From Levilactobacillus fuyuanensis (GTDB lineage: Bacteria; Bacillota; Bacilli; Lactobacillales; Lactobacillaceae): a stretch of DNA of 64,000 bases. The notes under the pieces are model-generated. The model did not search any database, was not told the DNA's origin, and was given only the letters and a program-made list of their open reading frames with translations. Made by a program: the position numbers and the translations under genes. Below are positions 24,218 through 32,842 of the stretch, piece by piece. The DNA is taken from contig NZ_RHNZ01000008.1 in NCBI RefSeq assembly GCF_003946395.1, forward strand, positions 62,001 to 126,000, in the 5' to 3' direction. Each line of letters begins with the position of its first letter. Positions within the stretch are counted from its first letter, which is position 1.

Positions 24218-25294
24218 ATGAATAGGGAAGATTTTCTTCTAAAATCAATTCAATGTTCAACCATCGATGCACTGACGGACTTAGCTGTAACCTATCTCGA
24301 CCAGGCAATCATGCTAGCTGATCAATCCGGTCGCATCATCAGCAACAGTCGTACTCCTCTAACTCAGGTTCCCACGGACTGGCTGGATCCCAAGGCTAGC
24401 TTACCTCTGTATCGTCACGATCGGCTAGAATTCACGCGTCATATCATTAATCCAATGGCATTGAACAAATGGTACCTCTTCATATCACAAACCAAGGCGT
24501 ACCCGGCTGTCCCCGATCAAGCCCAACTCGTCATCCGGGTCATGAATAGTTTCATCGACCGGTATGCGCTAAATCCCAATCAGAGTGAGGTCAACAGCCT
24601 CTTTAGCCAGTTATTGACTCAGCCAGCACAAACGGATACGACCCTCTTGCAGCCACTTCTTGGGGACAAGATAGTCTGCGTGACCGCTACGCCTGAAGCT
24701 GGCGCCACTAACCAAACGGCCTTTGTTCAACAGCTCCGTGATCTCATCTCACCAATGCCAGTGGCTGAGAATCACCAGCACCTGATTTTTCTGCTGAACG
24801 CGGACGACCTGTCCCAGTTACGACCGAAGTTAAACCAGTTGGGAACATTCTTCCACCATTATTTCTTCATTTCAGAGGCTTACAGCGATGTCAGCAAAAC
24901 GGCTGAGTTCCGTAGTATCTGTGAACAGGCCGCCCAAATAGCTCAGAAATTGCGCACGTTGGCAGTGGTCAATTTCACACAAAAATACAATATTTATGTG
25001 ATTCTTTCTCAAGTGGATAATGCATCCCTATTGAAGAATACCATGTGCTCGCAGCTCCTATTCCTCCAAAAATACGACCGCCAACACCACAGTGAATTAT
25101 TCAAAACTCTCTTCGAATTTCTGGAAAATGACTGCAAAATCAGCGTCACAGCTGACCAGCTTCACTTGCACCGCAACAGCTTAACCAAGCGGTTGCAGAA
25201 GGTTCAAGACCTCATTGCCATCAACTTCGATGACCCCGACAAGACCTTTGGCCTCCGACTTAGTTACCGCCTATTCAACTTCTTACAAATTTAA
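24218..25294 (+). CDS. PucR/CdaR-like transcriptional regulator
   Basis: Start ATG at 24218, eight bases after AAAGGA; 358 residues. The C-terminal 55 residues hold the PucR-type HTH (QLHLHRNSLTKRLQKVQ) followed by RLSYRLF, as in purine-catabolism and sugar-diacid regulators. The N-terminus resembles a small sensory domain (ALTDLAVTYLDQAIMLADQSG). Effector unknown. It is co-directional with an HxlR-like gene 21 bases downstream, a two-regulator operon with no obvious structural target. Confidence 0.75.
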   Translation: MNREDFLLKSIQCSTIDALTDLAVTYLDQAIMLADQSGRIISNSRTPLTQVPTDWLDPKASLPLYRHDRLEFTRHIINPMALNKWYLFISQTKAYPAVPDQAQLVIRVMNSFIDRYALNPNQSEVNSLFSQLLTQPAQTDTTLLQPLLGDKIVCVTATPEAGATNQTAFVQQLRDLISPMPVAENHQHLIFLLNADDLSQLRPKLNQLGTFFHHYFFISEAYSDVSKTAEFRSICEQAAQIAQKLRTLAVVNFTQKYNIYVILSQVDNASLLKNTMCSQLLFLQKYDRQHHSELFKTLFEFLENDCKISVTADQLHLHRNSLTKRLQKVQDLIAINFDDPDKTFGLRLSYRLFNFLQI

Positions 25295-25315
25295 CGATGA
25301 AAGGACCGGTTTTAA

Positions 25316-25630
25316 ATGGCTCTAACTCAACTCAATCTAGGCAGCGAACTCGGCCTAGAGATTCTCCACCAGCGCTGGTACGCATTAGTTCTTTATCAGC
25401 TCGATCCAGCCCCCACGGACTTCATGGATCTGCGAGTCACAGTCCGCGGTATCTCAACGTTCAATCTCCTATTGCGGCTCAAGCGCCTGAAGGAATGGGG
25501 GCTAATTGAAACACTCCCCGAAGATGATTACAGCTATCGGTTAACCAAGGCTGGGGAAATGTTCCACCAGATTTTACGGGAATTAGAGGACTGGGGTAAC
25601 GACACCTTGGAGAATAATTTAGCGATATAA
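25316..25630 (+). CDS. HxlR-like winged-helix regulator
   Basis: A 104-residue protein in the HxlR/winged-helix layout: LEILHQRWYALVLYQL for helix 1, RGISTFNLLLRLKRLKEWGLIE for the recognition helix, and YRLTKAGEMFHQIL for the wing and last helix. The usual N-terminal Cys of redox-sensing HxlR proteins is absent. ATG at 25316 with AAAGGACCGG upstream. Probably co-transcribed with the PucR-like gene. Confidence 0.75.
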   Translation: MALTQLNLGSELGLEILHQRWYALVLYQLDPAPTDFMDLRVTVRGISTFNLLLRLKRLKEWGLIETLPEDDYSYRLTKAGEMFHQILRELEDWGNDTLENNLAI

Positions 25631-25632
25631 CT

Positions 25633-25667
25633 AAAATGGCGACCCGTTAAACCGGTCGTCATTTTTT
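25633..25667 (+). terminator. Terminator after the two-regulator operon
   Basis: AAATGGCGACC / GGTCGTCATTT hairpin followed by TTTTTT, just after the HxlR-like stop. Confidence 0.75.
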
Positions 25668-25780
25668 ATTAATCTGTTTGTGAAAGCGCATCATTATAAG
25701 CATTATCATACTTATTTAGGGGATACACGAACGCTGTGTATCAATTTCGTATGGTTCTTGTATTGGTTTGCCTAAGCCTG

Positions 25781-25809
25781 CTGACAAAGGGGTAGCCATC
25801 AGGTATGCT
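25781..25809 (+). promoter_or_regulatory. Promoter of the PAP2 phosphatase gene
   Basis: CTGACA (25781-25786), 17-base spacer, TATGCT (25804-25809). The start codon follows after a leader of about 50 bases with AAAGGCAGG. Confidence 0.65.
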
Positions 25810-25864
25810 GAATTTGTAACAAAAAATGAAAACGCACTCTCAATTTTGAAAGGCAGGTATTTTC

Positions 25865-27619
25865 ATGAAAATTAGACAACGGACTTGGACCAGACGGGCA
25901 GCGGCCATGCTCTCATTGGTTGCTGTCACCCTTCCCATGGTAACCAACGTGACGACCGCAAGTGCTAAGACGAAGCAACCTAACGTGGCGGCTTTGTTGG
26001 AGCCCCATGAGGCGAACTATGGGTACTTAGTAGACGAATATCACCAAAATTTGGATAACATGACCTACATGACCCCAACTAGTGACCCCGTAATTGGCGT
26101 CATTACAGGATTTACTAAGTATTGGGATAAGGGAAAAGTGATCGATAAGGACATGATTGATCTCAACCTTGCCAAGTCCGCTAAGGTTACCGAAGAACGT
26201 TCCTATAGTGAGATGGAACGGGCCTACTTCAGTGACCGTCGTGACCTGCGTTACAATTTAATTTCAGGATTAGGACCTTACGCCCCAGCGTTCATTAAAA
26301 ATGCCAACGCCCAAACAAATTACCTTTCCATGCCTAGTACCCCACTACCTGCCAACTACAGTCCAAAGAACCCCAAGTGGGCGACTCAGGACTCTCAACT
26401 GGGCGCACTCGTTAAACTTGTCGATGTCGCTGAGGGTTCTCCTTACTCTGGCATCAATTCACCTAAACACTATGTAGCCATGCCGCGGCCTTACCGCCTA
26501 AGTAAAGCTGTCAAACCATTACCAGCCGTTGAGAACATCATGGCCCATGCTAAGCCAGATTCCTTTGACTTACCAAGTGGCCATACTACCGCTGCATTCG
26601 ATAGCGGTATCGCCTTTGCCTATGCCCTGCCACAACGCTTCCAACAACTGGTAACCCGTTCTTCTGAAGTGGGTTATGACCGAATCATCGCTGGCCGTCA
26701 TTCACCATTAGCCGTCATGGGTGGCCGGATGACTGGTACAGCCATTGCGGCTGCTGTCTTGAACGATCCCGCCAACCAAAACGCCGCCAAGGCCGGCTAT
26801 GAAGCCGCGCAATCTAACGCGCTGTTGGGCAGTAAAGATACCACTGCTCAAGACGACTTTAAGAGCTACGAAAAGAACCGTCAAGATTACCGTTATCGCA
26901 TGACTTATGGCTTCGATCAAACCGGCGATACTACTCAAGAAATGCGCGTCCCTAAAGGTGCCGAAGTCTTGCTTAAAACACGCTTACCTTATTTAAATGA
27001 CACCCAACGTCGCGCTGTCCTCTTTACCACGGGAATGCCTTCTGGTTATCCTGGGATGGACGATGCCGAGGGTTGGGGCCGCTTGGACCTCTTCTCCGCG
27101 GCTAATGGCTACGGTTCCTTCTTAAACAACGTCAAAGTTAACATGGATGCCAAGAAGGGCACCTTCAACGCTAAGGATACTTGGAAAAACCAAATCGGTG
27201 GTACTGGTAAGCTGACTAAGGCTGGTACTGGCCAACTCACCTTGAGCGGCGCTAACCGATACACCGGTGGTACTGAACTCCAAGGTGGTACCCTTCAAAT
27301 TGCCAACGCCACTGGCTTGGGTAAAGGGAACGTTAAACTAGCTAAGGGTAACCTGAAATTAGCAACGACTAATGTCACCGTTCGTGGGCAATTCCAACAA
27401 GCTAAGGCTGGTAAGCTGACGATGAGTCGCGACGGTCGCTTAACGATCAAGAAGACTGCTAAGTTCAATGGGACCTTAAAGGTTACCAAGGGACAACTCA
27501 AAAAGGGCGCCAAACTGATTACCTACAAGAAACACACTGGTAAGTTCAAACACGTTAGCGGCCTACCTAAGGGGTGGCACGTGGTTTACAAGCCGCATGC
27601 CGTAAAACTCGCCAAATAA
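25865..27619 (+). CDS. Secreted PAP2 acid phosphatase with autotransporter-like repeat tail
   Basis: 584 residues with a signal peptide (1-34). The PAP2/class A acid phosphatase motifs are all present: RPYRL (208-212), PSGHT (237-241) and DRIIAGRHS (272-280, R-x5-H with Arg273 and His279). They hydrolyse phosphomonoesters outside the cell. Beyond residue 440 comes a Gly/Thr-rich region with one clear autotransporter-associated beta-strand repeat: GTGQLTLSGANRYTGGT, then LQGGTLQIANATGLGKG (about 454-488), and further LTI/LKV turns to the C-terminus, which ends KPHAVKLAK. There is no beta-barrel and no LPXTG, so the tail is probably a beta-helix for wall contact. Own promoter and terminator. 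Confidence 0.82.
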   Translation: MKIRQRTWTRRAAAMLSLVAVTLPMVTNVTTASAKTKQPNVAALLEPHEANYGYLVDEYHQNLDNMTYMTPTSDPVIGVITGFTKYWDKGKVIDKDMIDLNLAKSAKVTEERSYSEMERAYFSDRRDLRYNLISGLGPYAPAFIKNANAQTNYLSMPSTPLPANYSPKNPKWATQDSQLGALVKLVDVAEGSPYSGINSPKHYVAMPRPYRLSKAVKPLPAVENIMAHAKPDSFDLPSGHTTAAFDSGIAFAYALPQRFQQLVTRSSEVGYDRIIAGRHSPLAVMGGRMTGTAIAAAVLNDPANQNAAKAGYEAAQSNALLGSKDTTAQDDFKSYEKNRQDYRYRMTYGFDQTGDTTQEMRVPKGAEVLLKTRLPYLNDTQRRAVLFTTGMPSGYPGMDDAEGWGRLDLFSAANGYGSFLNNVKVNMDAKKGTFNAKDTWKNQIGGTGKLTKAGTGQLTLSGANRYTGGTELQGGTLQIANATGLGKGNVKLAKGNLKLATTNVTVRGQFQQAKAGKLTMSRDGRLTIKKTAKFNGTLKVTKGQLKKGAKLITYKKHTGKFKHVSGLPKGWHVVYKPHAVKLAK

Positions 27620-27638
27620 TTTCTAATCCTCCAAACAA

Positions 27639-27671
27639 TAAAGCGTCGAATCGTTAGGATTCGGCGCTTTA
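27639..27671 (+). terminator. Bidirectional terminator between convergent genes
   Basis: AAAGCGTCGAATC / GATTCGGCGCTTT hairpin with flanking A/T runs, serving the phosphatase and ABC exporter genes. Confidence 0.75.
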
Positions 27672-27694
27672 TCTCTCTATTCACCTGAGTTGCC

Positions 27695-29461
27695 CTATTC
27701 TTTGAATTGAATCTTAACGTAATCTCGATACAACGGTAAGCTTGCCATCAGTTCATGGTGCGTGCCGTGACCGCTGACGTGGCCATCTTCAATGAAGTAG
27801 ATATTGTCAGCATCAACGATAGTACTCAAACGATGGGCAATAATTAACGTTGTTCGGCCCTTCATCAGCTCCGTCAGAGCTTGTTGTACCATAGCTTCCG
27901 ACTCAGAATCCAGACTGGCTGTAGCTTCGTCCAACAAAAGAATCTTAGGATCACGTAGAAAGGCCCGTGCAATCGCTAACCGTTGGCGTTGACCACCACT
28001 AACCTTCACACCCCGTTCACCCACTTGGGTGTCCAGGCCATCCGTCATCTTAGCTACGAAGCCGTCCGCAGAAGCCAGTTTCAGTACGTGCCACAACTCC
28101 GAATCCGTAAACTCTCGGTCCGCACCATACGTCAGATTATGACGAATCGTGCCAGCCATAATCGCGGAGTCTTGACTGACGTAGCCAATCTGTGACCGCC
28201 AATCGCTGAGGTTGAAGTCCCGCACATCCGCACCACCAATGGTCACTTGACCACTCTGAGGCTGGTAATAGCGTTCCAGCAAGCCAAAGATTGTGGACTT
28301 CCCACCACCGGATGGTCCTGCAAACGCAACGACCGTGTTGGGCTTGGCTTCAAAATTCACATCGTGTAAGATTGGCTGGCCGTCTTCGTAAGCAAAGTCA
28401 ACGTGTTCCATAGCCAATGTAGCATCGCTAACGGACTGGGCCGTCCCCTCACTCAGCGCTTCTTCCGGTTCACTCAGCAACTCGCGAACCCGTTCAGTGG
28501 ATCCATTAGCCTTGGACAAGTCGGTAAAGAACCGGGCCAACGTACCTGCGGGACCGATGATTTGGAACAGGTACATCATGAAGGAAAACATTGTCCCCAT
28601 GCTCATTGTTCCTGCGGATACCCGCACAGCCGCGTAAGCCAGCACGCCCACAAAGACCGCCAACATGGTCGCCGTCATCACGGGACTAGCGATGGCATCA
28701 TAAATTGCTTCGCGCAGGCCAATCTGGTAAAGGTCCTGAATCTGCTGAGTCCCCGTCTGTGTTTCATAGCCCTCGGCATTAGATGACTTGACCAAACGAA
28801 TTTCACTGAGCGTCTCGTCAGTCTCACCACTAAAGGCAGCCATGGCATCCTGCCGTTGATGACCAATCTTACCGGATTGCCGCATAATCGGCCACATGAC
28901 AAGCATCATTAGAGGAACGGCACTGAACATAATGGCCGTCATTCGCCAATCCATCAGAAGCATAATGACGAGCGCTCCTACAAGTTGAAAGAGTGAGGTC
29001 ACCATCTGGGGAAACGAATTTGCCAGTAGATTCTTGATCTGCATAGTATCGTTGACCAGCCGTGAAGTCATCTCCCCGGTCTTCACGTTGTCAAAGTAAC
29101 TCACACGGAGTCGTACCAACTTTTGCCAGAGGTTGCTCCGTAAACGGGCGACAACGTTCTCGCCGAAGAACCCCAACAAGGCGCCAGAAACAGCGCTAAC
29201 AGCGGCACTCACGACAAATAAAATCACGACACCAATCAGTAATGGCTTGTTCATTGTATGCCCCAAGCCATTGATTAGCGACTGCGCAAACTTAGGCACT
29301 GCTAATTGGGCACCCGTTGCAATCAAGCCTAGGGTCAAGCCGACCCAGAGCTGCCAATACTTCGGCTTAGTCTGTCGAATCAAGTGTAAAAATCCTTTGA
29401 AATCAAACTTGCCTGTTCGCCGTTGCTTGGCGGTCCGTGGCGCTACCATTCTACGTTCCAT
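27695..29461 (-). CDS. Multidrug ABC exporter half-transporter (LmrA/BmrA type)
   Basis: 588 residues: six membrane helices (about 35-320), then a nucleotide-binding domain with Walker A GPSGGGKST, ABC signature VSGGQRQR, Walker B ILLLDEA and the H-loop HRLST. Homodimers of this type export lipophilic drugs or lipids. ATG at 29461 follows CGGAGGCAAATAGAG. It is 28 bases downstream of a MarR gene and shares its promoter, so expression is probably induced by MarR ligands. Confidence 0.92.
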   Translation of the reverse strand: MERRMVAPRTAKQRRTGKFDFKGFLHLIRQTKPKYWQLWVGLTLGLIATGAQLAVPKFAQSLINGLGHTMNKPLLIGVVILFVVSAAVSAVSGALLGFFGENVVARLRSNLWQKLVRLRVSYFDNVKTGEMTSRLVNDTMQIKNLLANSFPQMVTSLFQLVGALVIMLLMDWRMTAIMFSAVPLMMLVMWPIMRQSGKIGHQRQDAMAAFSGETDETLSEIRLVKSSNAEGYETQTGTQQIQDLYQIGLREAIYDAIASPVMTATMLAVFVGVLAYAAVRVSAGTMSMGTMFSFMMYLFQIIGPAGTLARFFTDLSKANGSTERVRELLSEPEEALSEGTAQSVSDATLAMEHVDFAYEDGQPILHDVNFEAKPNTVVAFAGPSGGGKSTIFGLLERYYQPQSGQVTIGGADVRDFNLSDWRSQIGYVSQDSAIMAGTIRHNLTYGADREFTDSELWHVLKLASADGFVAKMTDGLDTQVGERGVKVSGGQRQRLAIARAFLRDPKILLLDEATASLDSESEAMVQQALTELMKGRTTLIIAHRLSTIVDADNIYFIEDGHVSGHGTHHELMASLPLYRDYVKIQFKE

Positions 29462-29489
29462 CTCTATTTGCCTCCGGTATTGCTAAAAT

Positions 29490-30023
29490 TTAAAAGCGTG
29501 GGCGACCCATGCCACCCATGCCGCGGTGTGGCCAGTCTGTTGGCCGGTGTCCCATGAAGTCGCCCCAATCAAGGTCAGCGACCTGATGCGTCAACTTCGT
29601 TAATAACTGTTCCAATTGCGCTTGCTCATCCGGTGTCAATCCACCAAATAATTCATCGGCAGTCGTATCAACGTGCTCATCGTACTGAGCGAAAAGCTCT
29701 TTCCCTCGTTCGCTTAGCTGGACAATGACCGCCCGCTTGTCGGTTGAACTGGGAATCCGTTCAACGAAGCCAGCGTCAACTAACCGACTAATGGTTGCAC
29801 TCACGGAACTTGGCCGAATATCGAGCAATTCAGCAATCTCGGCATTCGTAAGACCATTCGGTGACTGCGCCAAGACCTTCAGCAACTTACCCTGACCACG
29901 ATTACCACCGTGTGGTCCACCATGGCCACCCATCCCGGCCTGATGCCCCACTGCCATCAAAAAAGCCCGGTTTTGCAGGAGCTTCCCAAAACTTTTTAAT
30001 AAATCACGACTCGAATCTGTCAT
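29490..30023 (-). CDS. MarR-family regulator with Gly/His-rich segments
   Basis: 177 residues; the winged HTH is read as LTNAEIAELLDIRPSSVSATISRL with the wing IPSSTDKRAVIVQLSERG. Two unusual low-complexity stretches frame it: GMGGHGGPHGGNRGQG near residues 30-45 and HRGMGGMGRPRF at the C-terminus. They may bind metal or only be linkers. First gene of the operon with the ABC exporter. It probably represses its own promoter through the TTAGTTAG / CTAACTAA palindrome upstream. Confidence 0.88.
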   Translation of the reverse strand: MTDSSRDLLKSFGKLLQNRAFLMAVGHQAGMGGHGGPHGGNRGQGKLLKVLAQSPNGLTNAEIAELLDIRPSSVSATISRLVDAGFVERIPSSTDKRAVIVQLSERGKELFAQYDEHVDTTADELFGGLTPDEQAQLEQLLTKLTHQVADLDWGDFMGHRPTDWPHRGMGGMGRPRF

Positions 30024-30056
30024 GTTAATTTCCTCCTCGTTTTCTTGATGCTGACA

Positions 30057-30099
30057 ATATTAGCATCTTAGTTAGCTTTTGTAAACTAAAACTAACTAA
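30057..30099 (-). promoter_or_regulatory. Promoter and MarR-type operator of the exporter operon
   Basis: Minus strand: TTTACA (30080-30085), 17-base spacer, TATATT-like TAATAT (30057-30062). The inverted repeat TTAGTTAG (30068-30075) / CTAACTAA (30092-30099) covers the spacer and the -35, so a bound repressor would block RNA polymerase. Confidence 0.7.
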
Positions 30100-30192
30100 A
30101 AACTAACATGTTTATGACTTGATTCGATATATATAATCTCGTATCCCATTAATACCAACGTTTAGCACAACAAAAATAATTTAAAACTATAA

Positions 30193-30221
30193 CAAAAAAC
30201 GATGCGTTCCCCGCATCGTTT
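30193..30221 (-). terminator. Terminator of the VOC gene
   Basis: Minus-strand AACGATGCG / CGCATCGTT hairpin followed by TTTTTGTT. Confidence 0.8.
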
Positions 30222-30229
30222 GCTTAAAT

Positions 30230-30589
30230 TTACGATTTAGCTTGCGCGATCACGAAGTAGTTGCCTTCGGGATCTCTGAAATTAAAGGTCGCGGTTCCAG
30301 CATTCTTCACAATTTCACCCGCAGTTGCCAATCGGTCATGTAGGGCATTGAAGTCCTTGCTATAGAACATTAAGGATGGTGTGTTCCCTAAGACCTCTGG
30401 TGAATACCGCCGAATAAACGCCTTTGCAAAGAAGGATAACTCCACGTTTGGTGCGACTTCTACCACAATATTGTTAGATTCATCTGGCAAAGCATTAACC
30501 TCAACCACTTTTGCACCCAACTCATCCTGCCAGAACTGCACAACCTGTTCCACATCATCGACATACAGCATTGTCCGCATCTTCTGCAT
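30230..30589 (-). CDS. VOC-superfamily (glyoxalase/bleomycin resistance-like) protein
   Basis: A 119-residue protein with the paired beta-alpha-beta-beta-beta modules of the vicinal-oxygen-chelate fold. MLYVDDVEQVVQFW opens module one, and the end FNFRDPEGNYFVIAQ is typical of glyoxalase-like proteins. Possible metal ligands are not clear, so it may be a binding protein rather than an enzyme. GAGGTGACGGGTC precedes ATG 30589. Monocistronic. Confidence 0.8.
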   Translation of the reverse strand: MQKMRTMLYVDDVEQVVQFWQDELGAKVVEVNALPDESNNIVVEVAPNVELSFFAKAFIRRYSPEVLGNTPSLMFYSKDFNALHDRLATAGEIVKNAGTATFNFRDPEGNYFVIAQAKS

Positions 30590-30701
30590 GACCCGTCACC
30601 TCACTGATTTATTTGATTACGTTCATCCTATCATGAAAAGAATTTGATGCCAATTCCAAATTTAGCTGGCTATTCTCCTAAATATCGCGTACACTAGGTA
30701 A

Positions 30702-30794
30702 TGCAGGCCACGCCTGTCCAGTTGCTCTGTACATTCCAGATGTATCCTATGGATCAACTGGTGCCCTCATCTAGGATTGATGGGGGCTTTTTTT
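30702..30794 (+). ncRNA. Probable free-standing small RNA
   Basis: A candidate promoter TGGCTA (30667-30672), 17 bases, TACACT (30690-30695) is followed by a 93-base region with three successive helices. These are CAGGC / GCCTG from 30704; CCAGTTG / CAACTGG, enclosing TACAT / ATGTA; and the terminator GCCCTCATC / GATGGGGGC (30763-30787) with seven T residues. There is no start codon with a ribosome site inside, and the nearest downstream gene is on the other strand. No known RNA class was recognised. Confidence 0.55.
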
Positions 30795-30844
30795 GCGCTC
30801 ATTTTGATTGTACCCCGCAAAACAAGACTAACCATTACCAACGA

Positions 30845-30890
30845 AAAGGTTCATGATCCACGCCAATCACGACGCCGATCATGAACCTTT
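30845..30890. repeat. Isolated 14-bp inverted repeat
   Basis: AAAGGTTCATGATC / GATCATGAACCTTT separated by 18 bases. With its T-run it could act as a second terminator in the plus direction; both flanking segments are non-coding. Confidence 0.5.
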
Positions 30891-31046
30891 TTAACGTATT
30901 CCAGGCTGTTTCAGTTGTCCTTGCTTTACCTATTTCACTCCCGTATACTTCTGGTTAACGAGTCGATCACAGTTCGATACCATGCCGGATTCTCCTGGGA
31001 AAATCACAAGCTTCCCTGTCAGCCATCACCGTTTTCCGGCATCAAA

Positions 31047-31092
31047 AAAGGTTCGCTAACGCCCCGCCAACCGGCACGTTTCGCGAACCTTT
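31047..31092 (-). terminator. Terminator of the transhydrogenase operon
   Basis: Minus-strand AAAGGTTCGC / GCGAACCTTT stem followed by TTTTTTGATG, 19 bases after pntB. Confidence 0.7.
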
Positions 31093-31110
31093 CTGTTACG
31101 CATTTTTAGA

Positions 31111-32529
31111 CTAGTCGTCTAAGTACTGCTTCGTTGCAGCCACAATGTCTTGCAGCCCAACCTTAGCATCGGAGAAGAACATCTGCGTGTTATCCAACGA
31201 GAACAGTGGGTTTTGGATACCTGCGTACCCGGTACTCATTGACCGCTTAATGACAACCACAGACTTCGACTTGTCGACGTCCAGGATAGGCATCCCAGAA
31301 ATCTCATTTCCACTTTCACGAGCCAGTGGGTTGGTAACGTCGTTGGCCCCGATAACCAGGGAAACGTCGGTACTTTCAAACATTGGGTTGGCATCGTCCA
31401 ACTGCTTCATCTGATCATAAGGGACGTTAACATCGGCCAACAGCACGTTCATGTGCCCAGGCATCCGCCCAGCAACCGGGTGAATAGCGTAGTTAACGTT
31501 GATACCCTTTTCCGTCAGAACCGTTGCCAATTCAGCAACTTCGTGTTGGGCTTGCGCTGCGGCTAACCCATACCCAGGAACAATCATGACATTCTGCGCG
31601 TAGGCCAGCTGCAGACCAATATCATCGGCTGAAGTTTCTTTAACATCAACTGGCACATCTGGACCAGCGCTACCACTGTCACTATCGCCAGTCCCAAAGC
31701 CACCGGCTAAGATATTGGCAACGGAACGGTTCATTGCTTCGGCCATTTGCAACGTCAGGATCGTCCCGGCGGCCCCAACTAAGGCACCAGCGATGATCAG
31801 GACTTGGTTATTGATAACGAACCCAGCAAAGGCAACGGCCAAACCGGTAAAGGCGTTCAAGAGTGAAACGACAACCGGCATATCGGCCCCACCAATTGGC
31901 AAGGTCATCAGTAACCCGAAGATCAGCGCCATGGCTAAACCAAGAACCACGAACCAGATGTTGGTTGGCGTTGCCAGCATGAACCAGGCAGCGACCAGCA
32001 TCCCTAAGACCACGATAATGTTAACTATTTTGGCGCCAGGGAAGGTAATTGGTTTCCCTGGAACTTTCCCAGACAACTTTCCAGTCGCAATCAGCGAACC
32101 CGAGAAGGTAATCCCCCCGATGATCACGTCAAGAAATACAGGAATCGAGAACGCAAGGCTTAAAGCAACCCCGTCACCCTTCATCAGGTAATCGAAGATC
32201 CCGATAACGGCAGCGGCACCACCACCCACGGCGTTGAACAGACTAACCAATTGTGGGACATCGGTCATTGGCACCTTACGTGCTTTGATGACCCCATATG
32301 AGAGTCCAACTGCTAAGCCGGCGATAAGGACAATCCAACCAGTAGCGGTAATCTTACCATCGGCCACGACTTCGATAATAATCATAATAACGGCCATAAA
32401 CATACCGATGGCGGAAAGCCCATTCCCTTTGCGGGCAGTCTTAGGAGAACGCATCATGTGCACACCCAGGACGTAGCACACCGCGGAAATTAAGTAAATT
32501 AAAGAGGCAATCGTTTGTAGGGTACTCAT
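31111..32529 (-). CDS. pntB: NAD(P) transhydrogenase, beta subunit
   Basis: 472 residues: about nine membrane helices (1-265) and a C-terminal NADP-binding domain III with GYGLAAAQAQHEVAEL near 325, AIHPVAGRMPGHMNVLLA and GANDVTNPLA near 400. This is the PntB architecture. The complex passes hydride between NADH and NADP coupled to proton movement, and normally makes NADPH. The pntA2 stop overlaps the pntB start (ATGA), so synthesis is coupled. Confidence 0.95.
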   Translation of the reverse strand: MSTLQTIASLIYLISAVCYVLGVHMMRSPKTARKGNGLSAIGMFMAVIMIIIEVVADGKITATGWIVLIAGLAVGLSYGVIKARKVPMTDVPQLVSLFNAVGGGAAAVIGIFDYLMKGDGVALSLAFSIPVFLDVIIGGITFSGSLIATGKLSGKVPGKPITFPGAKIVNIIVVLGMLVAAWFMLATPTNIWFVVLGLAMALIFGLLMTLPIGGADMPVVVSLLNAFTGLAVAFAGFVINNQVLIIAGALVGAAGTILTLQMAEAMNRSVANILAGGFGTGDSDSGSAGPDVPVDVKETSADDIGLQLAYAQNVMIVPGYGLAAAQAQHEVAELATVLTEKGINVNYAIHPVAGRMPGHMNVLLADVNVPYDQMKQLDDANPMFESTDVSLVIGANDVTNPLARESGNEISGMPILDVDKSKSVVVIKRSMSTGYAGIQNPLFSLDNTQMFFSDAKVGLQDIVAATKQYLDD

Positions 32530-32840
32530 TTGGAATCATCCCCCTCTGATTTTGCTTTTGGTTTACGGTCGAACATGCCGAGCATCCGGTCGGTAACGGT
32601 ATAACCACCCGCCACGTTGATCGCCGCAAACACGGCACCAAAGAATGCCAAGATGTAGAAGACCCAACTATTGGCTTCAGCGGCAATCACAAAGGCCCCA
32701 ACCACAACGACACCATGAATGGCGTTGGCCCCGGACATCATAGGGGTTTGCAGGGTTGCTGGGATTTTACTCATAACTTCAAACCCAACCAATAGACTTA
32801 AAACAAAAATTGCTAGATTCGTAAATAATTCCTCACTCAT
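32526..32840 (-). CDS. pntAB: NAD(P) transhydrogenase, alpha-2 membrane subunit
   Basis: 104 residues forming the three-helix membrane part of the alpha subunit, encoded as a separate protein as in many three-gene pnt operons. ATG at 32840 is preceded by a GTG at 32843 that may also serve; AAAGGAGCTG suits both. SGANAIHGVVVVGAFV and FFGAVFAAINVAGGYTVTDRML are typical. It links the NAD-binding subunit to PntB. Confidence 0.9.
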   Translation of the reverse strand: MSEELFTNLAIFVLSLLVGFEVMSKIPATLQTPMMSGANAIHGVVVVGAFVIAAEANSWVFYILAFFGAVFAAINVAGGYTVTDRMLGMFDRKPKAKSEGDDSK

Positions 32841-32842
32841 CA

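Larger units (their letters stand above)
30590..31110. other. Intergenic region with small RNA and two large hairpins
   Basis: No protein-coding gene was found. It holds a promoter and terminator-bounded small RNA (30702-30794), an isolated perfect inverted repeat (30845-30890), and the terminator of the transhydrogenase operon (31047-31092). Confidence 0.6.

Noticed and set aside
30702-30794. Riboswitch or SRP RNA
   Set aside because: No conserved fluoride, preQ1, T-box or SRP core recognised, and no downstream gene on the same strand.
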